From assembly GCF_013464915.1 (NCBI RefSeq), contig NZ_RAVT01000013.1:1-50126 (forward strand): a stretch of DNA of 50,126 nt, in the 5' to 3' direction. Numbering within the stretch: position 1 is the stretch's first letter; the number at the start of each line of letters is the position of its first letter. Below, in pieces: positions 36,734 to 45,290 of the stretch. The stretch comes from Stenotrophomonas maltophilia (GTDB taxonomy: Bacteria > Pseudomonadota > Gammaproteobacteria > Xanthomonadales > Xanthomonadaceae). The notes under the pieces are model-generated. The model was not told the origin of the DNA. It saw only the letters and a list, made by a program, of their open reading frames with translations, and searched no databases. The translations under genes were made by a program, and so were the position numbers.

Positions 36734-39115
36734 ATGAAATTCTCCGAAAACTGGCTGCGCAGCCACGTCCCGACCTCCGCCTCGCGCGATGAACTGAGCG
36801 CGGTGCTGACCGCCATCGGCCTGGAAGTGGAAGAGGTGACCGCACTTGGCGAAGGCCTCGACCACGTGGTCGTGGCACGCATCGTCGAAGCCGTGCGCCA
36901 TCCCGAAGCCGATCGCCTGCAGGTGTGCAAGGTCGACGCCGGGCAGGGCGAGCTGCTGCAGATCGTCTGCGGCGCACCGAACGCGCGGCCGGGCCTGGTT
37001 GCGCCGCTGGCGATGGTCGGTGCGCAGATCGGCGAGCTGAAGATCAAGCCGGCCAAGCTGCGCGGCGTCGAGTCCAACGGCATGCTGTGCTCGGCCAAGG
37101 AGCTGGGCCTGGACAATGATGCGTCCGGCCTGCTGGAGCTGCCGGACGATGCCCCGGTCGGCCAGACCCTGGTCGAGTACCTGGGGCTGCCGGACGCCAG
37201 CATCGAGATCAAGCTGACCCCGAACCGCGCCGACTGCTTCAGCCTGCGCGGCATCGCCTACGACGTCGCTGCGGCCACCCGCAGCGAAGTGCTGGATTTC
37301 GCCGCCGATGCCATTGCGCCGGCCGGCAGCCGCGAACTGTCGATCCAGCTTGACGCTGGCGCCGAAGCGCCGCGTTACCTGGGCCGCGTCATCGAAGGCG
37401 TCAACGCCGCCGCCAGGACCCCGCTGTGGATGGCCGAGCGCCTGCGCCGCAGCGGCGTGCGTCCGGTCTCGCTGCTGGTCGACATCACCCAGTACGTGAT
37501 GCTGGAGCTGGGCCAGCCGATGCATGCCTACGACCTCGGCACCCTGCAGGGCAGCATCGGCGTGCGCCGTTCGCGCGCCGGCGAAAGCCTGAAGCTGCTG
37601 GATGGCCGAGATGCCGCGCTGGACGACAGCTTCCTGGTGGTCACCGATGCCGACCGTGCGGTCGGCCTGGCCGGCCTGATGGGCGGCTTCGACACCCGCG
37701 TCACCGATGACACCACTGCGGTGTTCCTGGAGGCTGCGCACTTCGCGCCGGCCGCGATCATGGGCCGTGGCCGCAAGCTGGGCCTGCACACCGATGCCGG
37801 TCACCGCTTCGAGCGTGGCGTCGATCCGGCGCTGCCGCGCACCGCCATCGAATACGCCACCCGCCTGGTGCTGGACCTGGCCGGCGGCAACCCGGCGCCG
37901 GTCACCGAGGCCGTGCGTGCCGATGACCTGCCGCAGCCGGCGACGATTGTGCTGCGCCGCGCGCGCATCACCCGCGTGCTGGGCATCACCATCGACGACG
38001 CAGAAGTCGAGCGCATCCTGCGCGCGCTGGGCATGGACGTGGCTGCCACGGCCGAGGGCTGGCAGGTCGCCGCGCCGAGCCGTCGCTTCGACATCGCCAT
38101 CGAAGAAGACCTGATCGAAGAACTGGCCCGCATCCACGGTTACGAGCAGATCCCGACCACGCTGCCGGGCGGTGCCTCGCGCGTGGCGATGCCGAGCGAG
38201 ACCCAGCTGGACGCGCTGAGCGTGCGTCGCCAGCTGGTCGCCCGTGACCAGCAGGAAACCGTCAACTTCGCCTTCGTCGACGACGCGCTGCTGACCCAGT
38301 GGCAGCTGCGCGACGGCCTGGTGCCGCTGGCCAACCCGCTGTCGGCGGAACTGGCGGTGATGCGCCCGTCGCTGCTGCCGGGCCTGGTCGCCACCCTCGG
38401 CCGCAATGCCGCGCGCCAGCTGGGCCGCGTGCGCCTGTTCGAGATCGGGCGCGTGTTTGCCGAGCAGGCCGGGGACGGTCAACCGGCACCGCTGGAAACC
38501 CCGCGCGTGGCCGCTGCGGTCTGCGGCGATGCGCAGGCGGTGCAGTGGGGCCTGCCGACCCGCAAGGTCGACTTCCACGACCTGAAGGGCGACCTGGAAT
38601 CGCTGGCCGCCGCCAGTGGTGCGCAGCTGGAGTTCCGCCCGTCGGCCCGTCCCTACGGCCACCCGGCGCGTTCGGCCGAGGTGTTCCGCGATGGCGTGGC
38701 GATTGGCTGGATCGGCCAGGTCCACCCGCGCCTGGCCAAGGCGATGGACATCGAAGCCGACGTGTACGCCTTCGAGCTGGACCTGGAACCGCTGACCGCC
38801 CGTCGCCTGCCGCGTGCAGGCGAGCTGTCGCGCTTCCCGGCCGTGCGCCGCGACCTGGCGTTCCTGGTGCCTGAACAGGTGGCCTGGGCCGACCTGGCGG
38901 CGACCGTCCGCCAGGCCGCCGGCCCGCTGCTGCGCGACCTGAACCTGTTCGACCGCTATGTTGGCCAGGGCGTCGAGCCGGGATTCAAGAGTCTCGCTAT
39001 GGGCTTGATTTTGCAGGACAAGTCGCGCACTCTGACGGACCGCGACGTGGATGCGGTGGTGGCCGAGGCGGTCACTGCCATCGAGCGTGAACACCACGCC
39101 CGGATCCGCGGCTGA
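36734..39115 (+). CDS. pheT: Phenylalanyl-tRNA synthetase beta subunit
   Basis: 793 residues. N-terminal tRNA-binding (EMAP/OB-like) domain at about 40-150, B3/B4 editing domain in the middle (about 200-370), B5 domain, class II-like inactive core and the C-terminal anticodon-binding FDX-ACB domain (about 700-793, with LSRFPAVRRDLAFLV). The ATG at 36734 follows CCAGGGTGAC. Together with pheS it charges tRNA-Phe. Confidence 0.97.
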   Translation: MKFSENWLRSHVPTSASRDELSAVLTAIGLEVEEVTALGEGLDHVVVARIVEAVRHPEADRLQVCKVDAGQGELLQIVCGAPNARPGLVAPLAMVGAQIGELKIKPAKLRGVESNGMLCSAKELGLDNDASGLLELPDDAPVGQTLVEYLGLPDASIEIKLTPNRADCFSLRGIAYDVAAATRSEVLDFAADAIAPAGSRELSIQLDAGAEAPRYLGRVIEGVNAAARTPLWMAERLRRSGVRPVSLLVDITQYVMLELGQPMHAYDLGTLQGSIGVRRSRAGESLKLLDGRDAALDDSFLVVTDADRAVGLAGLMGGFDTRVTDDTTAVFLEAAHFAPAAIMGRGRKLGLHTDAGHRFERGVDPALPRTAIEYATRLVLDLAGGNPAPVTEAVRADDLPQPATIVLRRARITRVLGITIDDAEVERILRALGMDVAATAEGWQVAAPSRRFDIAIEEDLIEELARIHGYEQIPTTLPGGASRVAMPSETQLDALSVRRQLVARDQQETVNFAFVDDALLTQWQLRDGLVPLANPLSAELAVMRPSLLPGLVATLGRNAARQLGRVRLFEIGRVFAEQAGDGQPAPLETPRVAAAVCGDAQAVQWGLPTRKVDFHDLKGDLESLAAASGAQLEFRPSARPYGHPARSAEVFRDGVAIGWIGQVHPRLAKAMDIEADVYAFELDLEPLTARRLPRAGELSRFPAVRRDLAFLVPEQVAWADLAATVRQAAGPLLRDLNLFDRYVGQGVEPGFKSLAMGLILQDKSRTLTDRDVDAVVAEAVTAIEREHHARIRG

Positions 39116-39142
39116 GCGGGCAGCACTCGGGGGTAGCAGGCA

Positions 39143-39442
39143 ATGGCATTGACCAAGGCGGAGATGGCGGAAAAGCTGTTCGACGAAGTCGGTCTGAACA
39201 AGCGGGAAGCCAAGGAATTCGTCGACGCGTTTTTCGATGTGCTGCGTGAAGCATTGGAACAGGGACGTCAGGTGAAGCTGTCGGGCTTCGGTAATTTCGA
39301 TCTGCGGCGCAAGAACCAGCGCCCGGGTCGCAACCCCAAGACCGGCGAGGAAATTCCGATTTCCGCCCGTACGGTGGTCACCTTCCGTCCGGGCCAGAAG
39401 CTCAAGGAGAGGGTGGAAGCTTATGCTGGATCCGGGCAGTAA
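39143..39442 (+). CDS. ihfA: Integration host factor alpha subunit
   Basis: Nucleoid protein that bends DNA as a heterodimer with IHF-beta. 99 residues; [17 protein letters not shown] at the start, [10 protein letters not shown] and the beta-arm [14 protein letters not shown] with the intercalating proline. It follows pheT as in E. coli (pheT-ihfA). The merR-type gene overlaps its end by 20 bases. Confidence 0.97.
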   Translation: MALTKAEMAEKLFDEVGLNKREAKEFVDAFFDVLREALEQGRQVKLSGFGNFDLRRKNQRPGRNPKTGEEIPISARTVVTFRPGQKLKERVEAYAGSGQ

Positions 39443-39779
39443 CCGCGAACTACCGCCGATCCCGGCCAAGCGCTACTTCACCATCGGTGAAGTCAGCGAG
39501 CTGTGCGACGTAAAGCCGCACGTCCTGCGCTACTGGGAAACCGAATTTCCCAGCCTTGAGCCGGCCAAGCGCCGAGGCAACCGCCGCTACTACCAGCGCC
39601 ATGACGTGCTGATGGTGCGGCAGATCCGCAGCCTGCTGTACGAACAGGGCTACACCATCGGTGGTGCGCGCCTGCGTCTGGACGGCCCCGATGCGCGCGA
39701 GGAATCGGCGTTGAGCAACCAGATCATCAAGCAGGTGCGCATGGAGCTGGAAGAAGTGCTGCAGTTGCTGCGCCGCTGA
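39423..39779 (+). CDS. MerR family transcriptional regulator
   Basis: 118 residues. The N-terminal winged helix contains [28 protein letters not shown] and RRYYQRHDV, then a short helical dimerisation part. There is no cysteine-rich effector domain, so no ligand is suggested. The gene overlaps ihfA by 20 bases in another frame and is translationally coupled; ihfA-merR pairs are widespread in proteobacteria. Confidence 0.93.
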   Translation: MLDPGSNRELPPIPAKRYFTIGEVSELCDVKPHVLRYWETEFPSLEPAKRRGNRRYYQRHDVLMVRQIRSLLYEQGYTIGGARLRLDGPDAREESALSNQIIKQVRMELEEVLQLLRR

Positions 39780-39801
39780 TCCCATTTCCATCGTAATCCG
39801 C

Positions 39802-39807
39802 TATACT
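39802..39807 (+). promoter_or_regulatory. Candidate -10 of tRNA-Pro promoter
   Basis: TATACT, followed by a GC-rich stretch typical of stringently controlled stable-RNA promoters; no convincing -35 is seen. Confidence 0.45.
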
Positions 39808-39847
39808 TCACGGCCCGCCGCACTGGCGGGCACATCGCAGCATCAGT

Positions 39848-39924
39848 CGGGGCGTAGCGCAGCCTGGTAGCGCATCTGCCTGGGGGGCAGAGGGTCGTCG
39901 GTTCGAATCCGGCCGTCCCGACCA
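39848..39924 (+). tRNA. tRNA-Pro (anticodon GGG)
   Basis: 77 nt with encoded CCA. Acceptor CGGGGCG pairs with CGTCCCG (one G-U), anticodon stem TCTGC/GCAGA, loop CTGGGGG with anticodon GGG, T arm with GGTTCGAATCC. Confidence 0.97.
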
Positions 39925-39939
39925 CTGTGATGAATCAAG

Positions 39940-39969
39940 AAGCCTGCGCAGCAATGCGTGGGCTTTTTT
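39940..39969 (+). terminator. Terminator after tRNA-Pro
   Basis: AAGCCTGCGC (39940-39949), loop AGCAAT, GCGTGGGCTT (39956-39965, two G-U pairs), then TTTT. TATGCT at 39982-39987 just after may be the -10 for the next genes. Confidence 0.88.
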
Positions 39970-40041
39970 GTGCGCGCGGTGTATGCTGCGCGCCACTCGT
40001 ACTACCGCGGCTGCTGAACCCGGTACTCACGAGAACACATC

Positions 40042-40242
40042 ATGGAATCTGCACGAAACCGTGCCTGGCGTCGCAGCCAGGCCTGCAACCGCGGTGGCGA
40101 CCGCGCCACGACCGCCTACAGCTACAAGCCCGAGAAGAACTGGAAGCTGTTGTATACGCGTGATGCCAAGCTCGCGCGCGCACGCCAGCTGGGCTTCACC
40201 TATCCGGTCCTCAGCGCCCGCCAACTGCAGGAACAGGAATGA
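40042..40242 (+). CDS. Small basic hypothetical protein
   Basis: 66 residues, N-terminal half rich in Arg, Ser and Gly, C-terminal half with KPEKNWKLLYTRDAKLARAR and GFTYPVLSARQLQ. I recognise no family. Its TGA overlaps the ATG of the phosphatase-like gene (ATGA), so the two are probably co-translated. High third-position GC in this frame supports coding. Confidence 0.7.
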   Translation: MESARNRAWRRSQACNRGGDRATTAYSYKPEKNWKLLYTRDAKLARARQLGFTYPVLSARQLQEQE

Positions 40243-40580
40243 TCAACCTGCTGTTCGTTTGCAGCCGCAACCAGCTGCGCAGCCCGACCGCCGAAGCCAT
40301 GTGGCGACGGCGGCCCGGCTTCACTGCGCGGTCGGCCGGCACCAGCCCGCATGCACGACGCCCCATCGACCCGGCGGACATCCGCTGGGCCGATGTCATC
40401 TTCGTGATGGAGGCCAAGCACCAGCATCGCCTGCAGGCCGCATACGCGCGCCTGCTGGAGCACAAGCGCCTGCATTGCCTGGACATCCCCGACGACTATC
40501 GCTGCATGGAACCCGTGCTGATGGACCTGCTGGACACCAAGGTGACCACGTATCTCGATCAGCTGCCGGCAAAGCGGTAG
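40239..40580 (+). CDS. Low-molecular-weight protein-tyrosine phosphatase-like protein
   Basis: 113 residues, shorter than the ~150 of typical LMW-PTP. The P-loop near the N terminus is CSRNQLRS, i.e. Cys8-x5-Arg14-Ser15, preceded by LLFV and followed by PTAEAMW, as in LMW phosphatases; SAGTSPHARRPI and VIFVMEAKH match later conserved parts. A candidate acid pair is Asp-Asp in DIPDDYRCM. The small size and altered loop (NQL rather than NIC) mean activity is not assured. Its 3' end overlaps the convergent GNAT gene by 22 bases. Confidence 0.85.
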   Translation: MINLLFVCSRNQLRSPTAEAMWRRRPGFTARSAGTSPHARRPIDPADIRWADVIFVMEAKHQHRLQAAYARLLEHKRLHCLDIPDDYRCMEPVLMDLLDTKVTTYLDQLPAKR

Positions 40581-41008
40581 ATCAGCTCCGGATCGCCTGC
40601 GTCCAAACCATGCACGATGCCGCTGTCGATGAAACCCGAGGCGGCGAGCAGGCGTTGCATGGCGATGTTGGAGGCATTGGTCGAGGTGAACAGCTTGCGT
40701 TGTCCACGCTGTGCGATCGCGTGCCGCAGCAGTGCGGCGCCGACGCCCTGGCTGCGTTGTTCGCGCGCCACCATCAGCATCTCGACGAAGGCTTCGCCGA
40801 AGAAGTGATGGTGGATGGCCAGGTAGCCGGCCAGCTGGCCGGCCCGTTCGGCCACGTGGACGCCACCGCTCGCCTGCCAGTCGCTGATCTGCCGTGCGCG
40901 CTGCGGATCGTGGGGCGCAACGCTGTCGAGCGCGATCAACGCGGGAACGTCTGCGGGCAACGCCTCGCGGATATGCAGCATCGTCGAAGAAGGAGCGGGC
41001 GGCACCAT
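40559..41008 (-). CDS. GNAT family N-acetyltransferase
   Basis: 149 residues from the ATG at 41008, which has GGGAG six bases upstream on the minus strand; an internal ATG at 40981 (MLHIREALP) is the alternative. The acetyl-CoA binding motif A is VAREQRSQGVGAALLRHAI (Q-x-x-G-x-G/A), and FTSTNASNIAMQRLLAASGF is motif B. Substrate unknown. It is convergent with, and overlaps, the phosphatase-like gene. Confidence 0.88.
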   Translation of the reverse strand: MVPPAPSSTMLHIREALPADVPALIALDSVAPHDPQRARQISDWQASGGVHVAERAGQLAGYLAIHHHFFGEAFVEMLMVAREQRSQGVGAALLRHAIAQRGQRKLFTSTNASNIAMQRLLAASGFIDSGIVHGLDAGDPELIYRFAGS

Positions 41009-41094
41009 CGAAGGCTCCCGGGGGAGGTACGCCCAGTCTATCGATCACGCCGGCCGTGTCTGCACATCCGCCACAGCCAGCGCGCGGCCGGCAG

Positions 41095-41604
41095 TCAATA
41101 CACCCGGAACTCGGCCCTGCAGCCGTCGCTGACCCAGATACCGCGTCGGTCCCAGCCCCAGTTGTGGTCTTCGATGCAGGCCGTCACCGACTTCTGCCTG
41201 ACCATGCGCACCTCATGACGCACGCGGATGCGGCATTCCTTGTCCTTCTTTTCATAGGACTCACAGACCAGGCGTTCACCCTCATCGTCGCGATCACGGC
41301 CCCGGCCGCGTCCCGGCCAGCGGCCATGTCCGTCGGCGACGAACTCGGCACGGCAGCCATCGGTCACCCACAGCATGCGACGGCTCTGGCCCCAGTTCTG
41401 GTTTTCCACGCAGCGGGTGACCGACAGTTGCCTGGCCAGGCGCATCGGGCCCTCGACCGGGCATTGCTCGGTCTTGTTGAACTGGGATTCGCAGCGAAGT
41501 GCGGGAATGCGCGCTGCGTCGTAATCCTGGGCGGTCACGGTGGTGGCTGCAAGCAGCATGGCCAGGGAGATGCCGCCAATGGGCAGCAGCAGGCGATGGG
41601 TCAT
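41095..41604 (-). CDS. DUF3011 domain protein, paralogue A
   Basis: 169 residues from ATG 41604, with signal peptide (about 1-25, ending TVTAQ). Two repeats of about 50 residues, each with four Cys and ending WVTDGCRAEF or WVSDGCRAEF, match DUF3011. Repeat 1 starts CESQFNKTEQC, repeat 2 CESYEKKDKEC; the linker is Arg/Gly/Asp-rich. Probably periplasmic or secreted with disulfides. Function unknown. A close paralogue lies at 46312-46872. The 274-base gap to the divergent gene on its left flank in transcription has a possible -10 TATCAT near 41733. Confidence 0.85.
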   Translation of the reverse strand: MTHRLLLPIGGISLAMLLAATTVTAQDYDAARIPALRCESQFNKTEQCPVEGPMRLARQLSVTRCVENQNWGQSRRMLWVTDGCRAEFVADGHGRWPGRGRGRDRDDEGERLVCESYEKKDKECRIRVRHEVRMVRQKSVTACIEDHNWGWDRRGIWVSDGCRAEFRVY

Positions 41605-41878
41605 GGGGGCCTCGTTGAGGGAGCGGGGCGGCAAGAATGACCCAGCCCGGGTCCATTGGAACGCTTCGTTCCCGACGTGGCTCAGTGGGGATTTAGTAGT
41701 GCGCGCAGGTCCATGCAGAGGCTTACATCCCGTATCATCGCTGCACATCCGATCGCATCGGGTTACACCTTCTTACACGTCTTCCACGCCTGTTGGCGCG
41801 GCCTGTGGCGGCCGTCACTGGCGCGCGGCCGGCCTGTGGAGGACGATGCGCGGACCACGACGACCACAGGGGGTTGCG

Positions 41879-42241
41879 TTGATCAGCAGTATCGTCATTC
41901 ATCGCTCGGTAGGCGCAGGCGCGGCCGAGGTGCAGGTCCTGGACACTACGTTCAAGGGCAAGCATGTGTTCGTTGCCTGGGGGCTGCGCGGGCCGGAACT
42001 GACCCGCAGCGCGGACCCGGCTGCCACTGTGGCTGCGCGCAAGGCGCTGCAGGCCGTGGCAGGGCACAGCGAGGGGCCGCGCAGCCCGGAAGTGTTCATT
42101 GCCAACCAGTCGGCGGTGGCGATCACCGTCTATCGCCTGCTCACCGAAGCGCGCTCGGGAGATGGCGTCTTCTTCCTGTGCGATTCGCAGGCCGTGGTCG
42201 ACTGGTTGGTCACCGCGCTGGAAGTGCAGGGCGCGGACTGA
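41879..42241 (+). CDS. Hypothetical protein
   Basis: 120 residues if started at TTG 41879, which has AGGGGG five bases upstream; an ATG at 41846 follows GGAGG too closely (3 bases) and is the alternative. The product reads ISSIVIHRSVGAGAAEVQVL, a core VFVAWGLRGPEL, then a helical C-terminal half ending WLVTALEVQG. No signal peptide or TM helix. Strong third-position GC supports the frame over the opposite-strand ORF. I do not recognise a family. Confidence 0.6.
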   Translation: MISSIVIHRSVGAGAAEVQVLDTTFKGKHVFVAWGLRGPELTRSADPAATVAARKALQAVAGHSEGPRSPEVFIANQSAVAITVYRLLTEARSGDGVFFLCDSQAVVDWLVTALEVQGAD

Positions 42242-42265
42242 TTCCACGCTCCGGCGTGCATCGAT

Positions 42266-42958
42266 TCACGCCAGCACCGCGTCCACGGCGGCCCGCGCAT
42301 GCAATGCAGTGGTATCGAACAGCGGTACGGCGCTGTCTTCCGGCCGTACCAGCAGCATGATCTCGGTACAGCCCAGGATGATCGCTTCAGCGCCGCGCTC
42401 GACCAGGCGCGCGATCACGCCGGCGTAGACCTGTCGCGAGTGCTCGCTGACCACACCGGCGATCAGTTCCTGGTAGATGATGTCGTGCACGCTGCGACGA
42501 TCATCGGCTTCGGGAACCAGGACCTCCAGTCCGAAGCGTTCCTGCAGGCGGCCTCGATAGAAGTCCTGCTCCATGGTGAAGGCGGTACCGAGCAGGCCGA
42601 CTTTGCGCGCGCCTGCCTGCAGGATCGCGGTCGCGGTCGGATCGGCGATGTGCAGAAGCGGCAGCGTGCAGGCCGCCTCGATGCGATCGGTCAGCTTGTG
42701 CATGGTGTTGGTGCAGATCATCAGCAGGTCGGCGCCGCCCGCCTGCAGGCGCCGCGCGCCATCGACCATGTGATCACCCAGGGTGTCCCAGTCGCCGTCG
42801 TGCTGCAGCTGCTTGATGCCGGCGAAATCCACCGACCACAGCAGCAGCTGTGCGGAGTGTGCACCTCCGAGCCGCCGCCGTACCTCCTCGTTGATGAGCC
42901 GGTAATACTGCGCCGAGCTTTCCCAGCTCATGCCGCCGATCAGGCCGAGAGTCTTCAT
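42266..42958 (-). CDS. Aspartate/glutamate racemase family protein
   Basis: 230 residues from ATG 42958 with GGAG six bases upstream. The pair of catalytic cysteines is Cys82 (MICTNTMHK) and Cys197 (ILGCTEI), and the N terminus KTLGLIGGMSWESS is typical of the RacX/YgeA group. It would interconvert L- and D-amino acids without cofactor. The exact substrate cannot be told. The frame is open far upstream, but that part is the shadow of the divergent LysE gene. Confidence 0.92.
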   Translation of the reverse strand: MKTLGLIGGMSWESSAQYYRLINEEVRRRLGGAHSAQLLLWSVDFAGIKQLQHDGDWDTLGDHMVDGARRLQAGGADLLMICTNTMHKLTDRIEAACTLPLLHIADPTATAILQAGARKVGLLGTAFTMEQDFYRGRLQERFGLEVLVPEADDRRSVHDIIYQELIAGVVSEHSRQVYAGVIARLVERGAEAIILGCTEIMLLVRPEDSAVPLFDTTALHARAAVDAVLA

Positions 42959-43111
42959 GCGCTGCTCCAGGGAAGAGATTGTCATTGCAGCACAGATGGG
43001 CACAGGCGTGCGGTGCGTGCCATCTGTAACCTCCACATCCATGCCGTGCTGTATGTACCACGTGCCGTGCCCACGGCCTATGCTGGCGTGCTCTTCCGAG
43101 GTGGATGTCGA

Positions 43112-43753
43112 ATGGCCCTGCATACCTGGTGGTGGTTCCTGGCCACGGTCTTTGTCCTGTGCGGTACGCCGGGGCCGAACATGCTGCATATCCTGGGGCG
43201 CAGCGTCGGGCTGGGTTTCCGTGGCAGCATTCCGGCGATGGCAGGATGCCTGCTGGCGATGCTGCTGGTGCTGGCCGCGTCCGCTGCTGGCCTGAGCGCG
43301 CTGCTGCATTCCTCGCCGATGCTGTTCGAAGTGCTGCGCTATCTGGGCGTGGCCTACCTGGCTTGGCTGGGCCTGAAGGCATGGCGCGACAGCTGCCGTC
43401 CCGCGCCACCGGTGACGGTGGATGCCGCAGTGCCGATGACACCGGCGCTCGGTGCCTGGCCCGTGTTCCGGGGTGGGCTTCTGGTCGGCCTGAGCAACCC
43501 CAAGCTGCTGTTGTTCGCTGCTGCGTTCCTTCCGCAGTTTGTCGATCCGTCGCGCAGCCAGGCCGTGCAGTACAGCGTGCTGGTGGCCACCTTCGCCGCC
43601 TGCGAACTGTTCTGGTACGTGATGTACGCGGCGGGTGGACACGGCCTGCGCCGCTGGTTGGCCAGGCCGTTCGCGCGGCGCTGGTTCGAGCGCCTGGTCG
43701 GAAGCGTGTTCCTGGCATTCGCGGTCGCGCTGCTGCGCTTCCGGCCGCGCTGA
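43112..43753 (+). CDS. LysE/RhtB family amino acid exporter
   Basis: 213 residues with five or six TM helices. The family signature CGTPGPNMLHILGRSVGLGF near the N terminus, the YLGVAYLAWLGLKAWRD helix and GLLVGLSNPKLLLFAAAFLPQF are all visible. GAGGTGG lies about 8 bases before ATG 43112. Exports amino acids or homoserine-lactone-like compounds; substrate unknown. It is divergent from the racemase gene, and the 153-base gap could serve both. Confidence 0.9.
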   Translation: MALHTWWWFLATVFVLCGTPGPNMLHILGRSVGLGFRGSIPAMAGCLLAMLLVLAASAAGLSALLHSSPMLFEVLRYLGVAYLAWLGLKAWRDSCRPAPPVTVDAAVPMTPALGAWPVFRGGLLVGLSNPKLLLFAAAFLPQFVDPSRSQAVQYSVLVATFAACELFWYVMYAAGGHGLRRWLARPFARRWFERLVGSVFLAFAVALLRFRPR

Positions 43754-43847
43754 TTCACGCCGCGCACGCGGCCTGTTCACGAGTACGGCATCGGCGCCGG
43801 CCTAGCCTGATCCCACTGTTTATAGTCCCTGCGGGGAAAGGATCGAC

Positions 43848-44021
43848 ATGATCAAGTGGGCCATCATCTTCGCCATCATCGGCGTCATTGCGGGCGTGCT
43901 CGGCTTCGGCGGCATCGCCGGCGCCGCCGTCGGCATCGCCAAGTTCCTGTTCTGGGCCGGCATCATCATCGCCGTAGTGTTGTTCCTGCTCGGCATGACC
44001 GTAGCGAAGAAGGTCAGCTAG
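43848..44021 (+). CDS. DUF1328 (YtjA-like) small membrane protein
   Basis: 57 residues, almost wholly hydrophobic: two TM helices with the glycine-rich [16 protein letters not shown] centre that is typical of DUF1328 proteins. AAAGGA lies about 7 bases before ATG 43848, and TATAGT (43821-43826) is a likely -10. Function of the family is unknown; it is often stress-induced in other bacteria. Confidence 0.9.
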   Translation: MIKWAIIFAIIGVIAGVLGFGGIAGAAVGIAKFLFWAGIIIAVVLFLLGMTVAKKVS

Positions 44022-44043
44022 CGTTGATCGCGCAGCAGCATGC

Positions 44044-44376
44044 TCAGTGTGCGCTGCTGCGCGAGAACAGGTTGATCACCAGCACGCCGGCGCAGATCAG
44101 GCCGATGCCGATCAGCGCCGGCGGATCCAGGCGCTGCTTGAACACCACCAGCCCGATCAGCGAGATCAGCACGATGCCGACCCCGGACCAGATCGCATAG
44201 GCGATTCCGGTCGGTATCGATTTCATGGTCACCGACAGCAGGTAGAAGCACAGTCCGTAGCCGACCAGCGCACCCAGCGTTGGTGCCAGTCGACTCATGC
44301 CGTCGGATGCCTTCAGCAGAGATGTGGCGATCACTTCCAGCACGATTGCGGCGGCGAGATAAGCGTAGGGATTCAT
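44044..44376 (-). CDS. SMR family multidrug efflux transporter
   Basis: 110 residues, four TM helices, EmrE/Sug type. The essential Glu14 in IVLEVIATSLLK and Trp63 in YAIWSGVGIVLIS are in the same positions as in EmrE. It exports cationic compounds by proton antiport. The TetR gene lies 13 bases upstream in the same operon, indicating drug-responsive control. Confidence 0.94.
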   Translation of the reverse strand: MNPYAYLAAAIVLEVIATSLLKASDGMSRLAPTLGALVGYGLCFYLLSVTMKSIPTGIAYAIWSGVGIVLISLIGLVVFKQRLDPPALIGIGLICAGVLVINLFSRSSAH

Positions 44377-44389
44377 CGCGGGCTCCGAC

Positions 44390-44962
44390 TCACAGCGGGT
44401 CGCACAGCTTCAGCGCCTGTTCGGCCATCGCCAATGCGTTGATGCGTTCTTCCTCGTCCAGCGGTCGGCCGTAAGCGGTGGCCCAGTAGCCATCGGCGGC
44501 GCAGCGCGCGGCATACAGCCGTGGATCACTGGCTTCGTCGGGGAACTCGGCCAGCATCGCGCGCTTCCAGTCGCGCCAGTGCGCAAGCAGGCCCGGTTCC
44601 ATCAGGTTGCCCAGGGTCAGGCCGATGTCGTTCTCCTGTTCCTGCTGCAGCAGGTGTTCGAAGTTGGCCTGTACATAGGCGCGGCTGAAGCTGCCATGTC
44701 CCACCGGATTTTCCTGCAGCAGGGCGCGCACCCGTGCTTCGAACTCGCCGATGAGCGCCCCGATGGCTTCGTCGACCAGGGCCTGCTTGCTGCTGAAATG
44801 ATGGAACAGCGCGCCCTTGCTGACCCCGGCTGCCTGCGCGACGTCCTGCACGGTCAAGGCCGCCAGGCCCTGCTGGCCGATCACTTCAATGGTGGCCTGC
44901 AGCAGCGACTGGCGCACGCTGTCGGGCGCCTTGCGGCGCGAACGGGAAGGGGATGCGGACAT
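44390..44962 (-). CDS. TetR family transcriptional regulator
   Basis: 190 residues from ATG 44962 (MSASPSRSRRKAPDS). The N-terminal helix-turn-helix is LTVQDVAQAAGVSKGALFHH followed by FSSKQALVDEAI; the C-terminal domain resembles TetR_C ligand-binding folds. It probably represses itself and the SMR gene. No strong Shine-Dalgarno is seen. Upstream ATGs in the open frame lie in the promoter region. Confidence 0.9.
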   Translation of the reverse strand: MSASPSRSRRKAPDSVRQSLLQATIEVIGQQGLAALTVQDVAQAAGVSKGALFHHFSSKQALVDEAIGALIGEFEARVRALLQENPVGHGSFSRAYVQANFEHLLQQEQENDIGLTLGNLMEPGLLAHWRDWKRAMLAEFPDEASDPRLYAARCAADGYWATAYGRPLDEEERINALAMAEQALKLCDPL

Positions 44963-44973
44963 GGCAGGAAGAA

Positions 44974-44996
44974 ACCGACTGGACGGTACGATTGTA
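44974..44996 (-). promoter_or_regulatory. TetR operon promoter and candidate operator
   Basis: On the minus strand a TACAAT -10 spans 44996-44991. Between it and the start codon, ACCGACTGGACGGT (44974-44987, plus strand) is an imperfect dyad (10 of 14 symmetric positions), well placed for repression by the TetR protein. Confidence 0.5.
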
Positions 44997-45044
44997 GCGC
45001 AGGCGCTGCACTGCCACTGCCGGCGCGAGGCCGGCAGCCTGTAC

Positions 45045-45278
45045 TCAATCGCCGATGCGGGCGAAGCGCGGTTGCGGTCCGTGTTCGCCAGGGACCTGTT
45101 CAATGAACATCGGATACGGGCGCACCCACAGGCCGCCTTCACCATAGAGGGCGCGATACAGCACCAGTGGCTCCAGCGTCTCACTGCTGCGCACGATGTC
45201 GATCACTTCGTACTCGCCGCCCTTGAAATGGCGGTAGCGGCCCGGGGCGAGGGTGGGCAGCGGGCTCAATTCAGCCAT
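45045..45278 (-). CDS. DUF1653 protein
   Basis: 77 residues from ATG 45278. The DUF1653 pattern is clear: GRYRHFKGGEYEVIDIVRSS, LVLYRALYGEGGLWVRP and MFIEQV. Small soluble beta-rich protein of unknown function. A GTG three codons upstream is possible. It lies 12 bases after the lipoprotein gene in the same direction. Confidence 0.88.
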   Translation of the reverse strand: MAELSPLPTLAPGRYRHFKGGEYEVIDIVRSSETLEPLVLYRALYGEGGLWVRPYPMFIEQVPGEHGPQPRFARIGD

Positions 45279-45290
45279 GGCGCGCACCGC

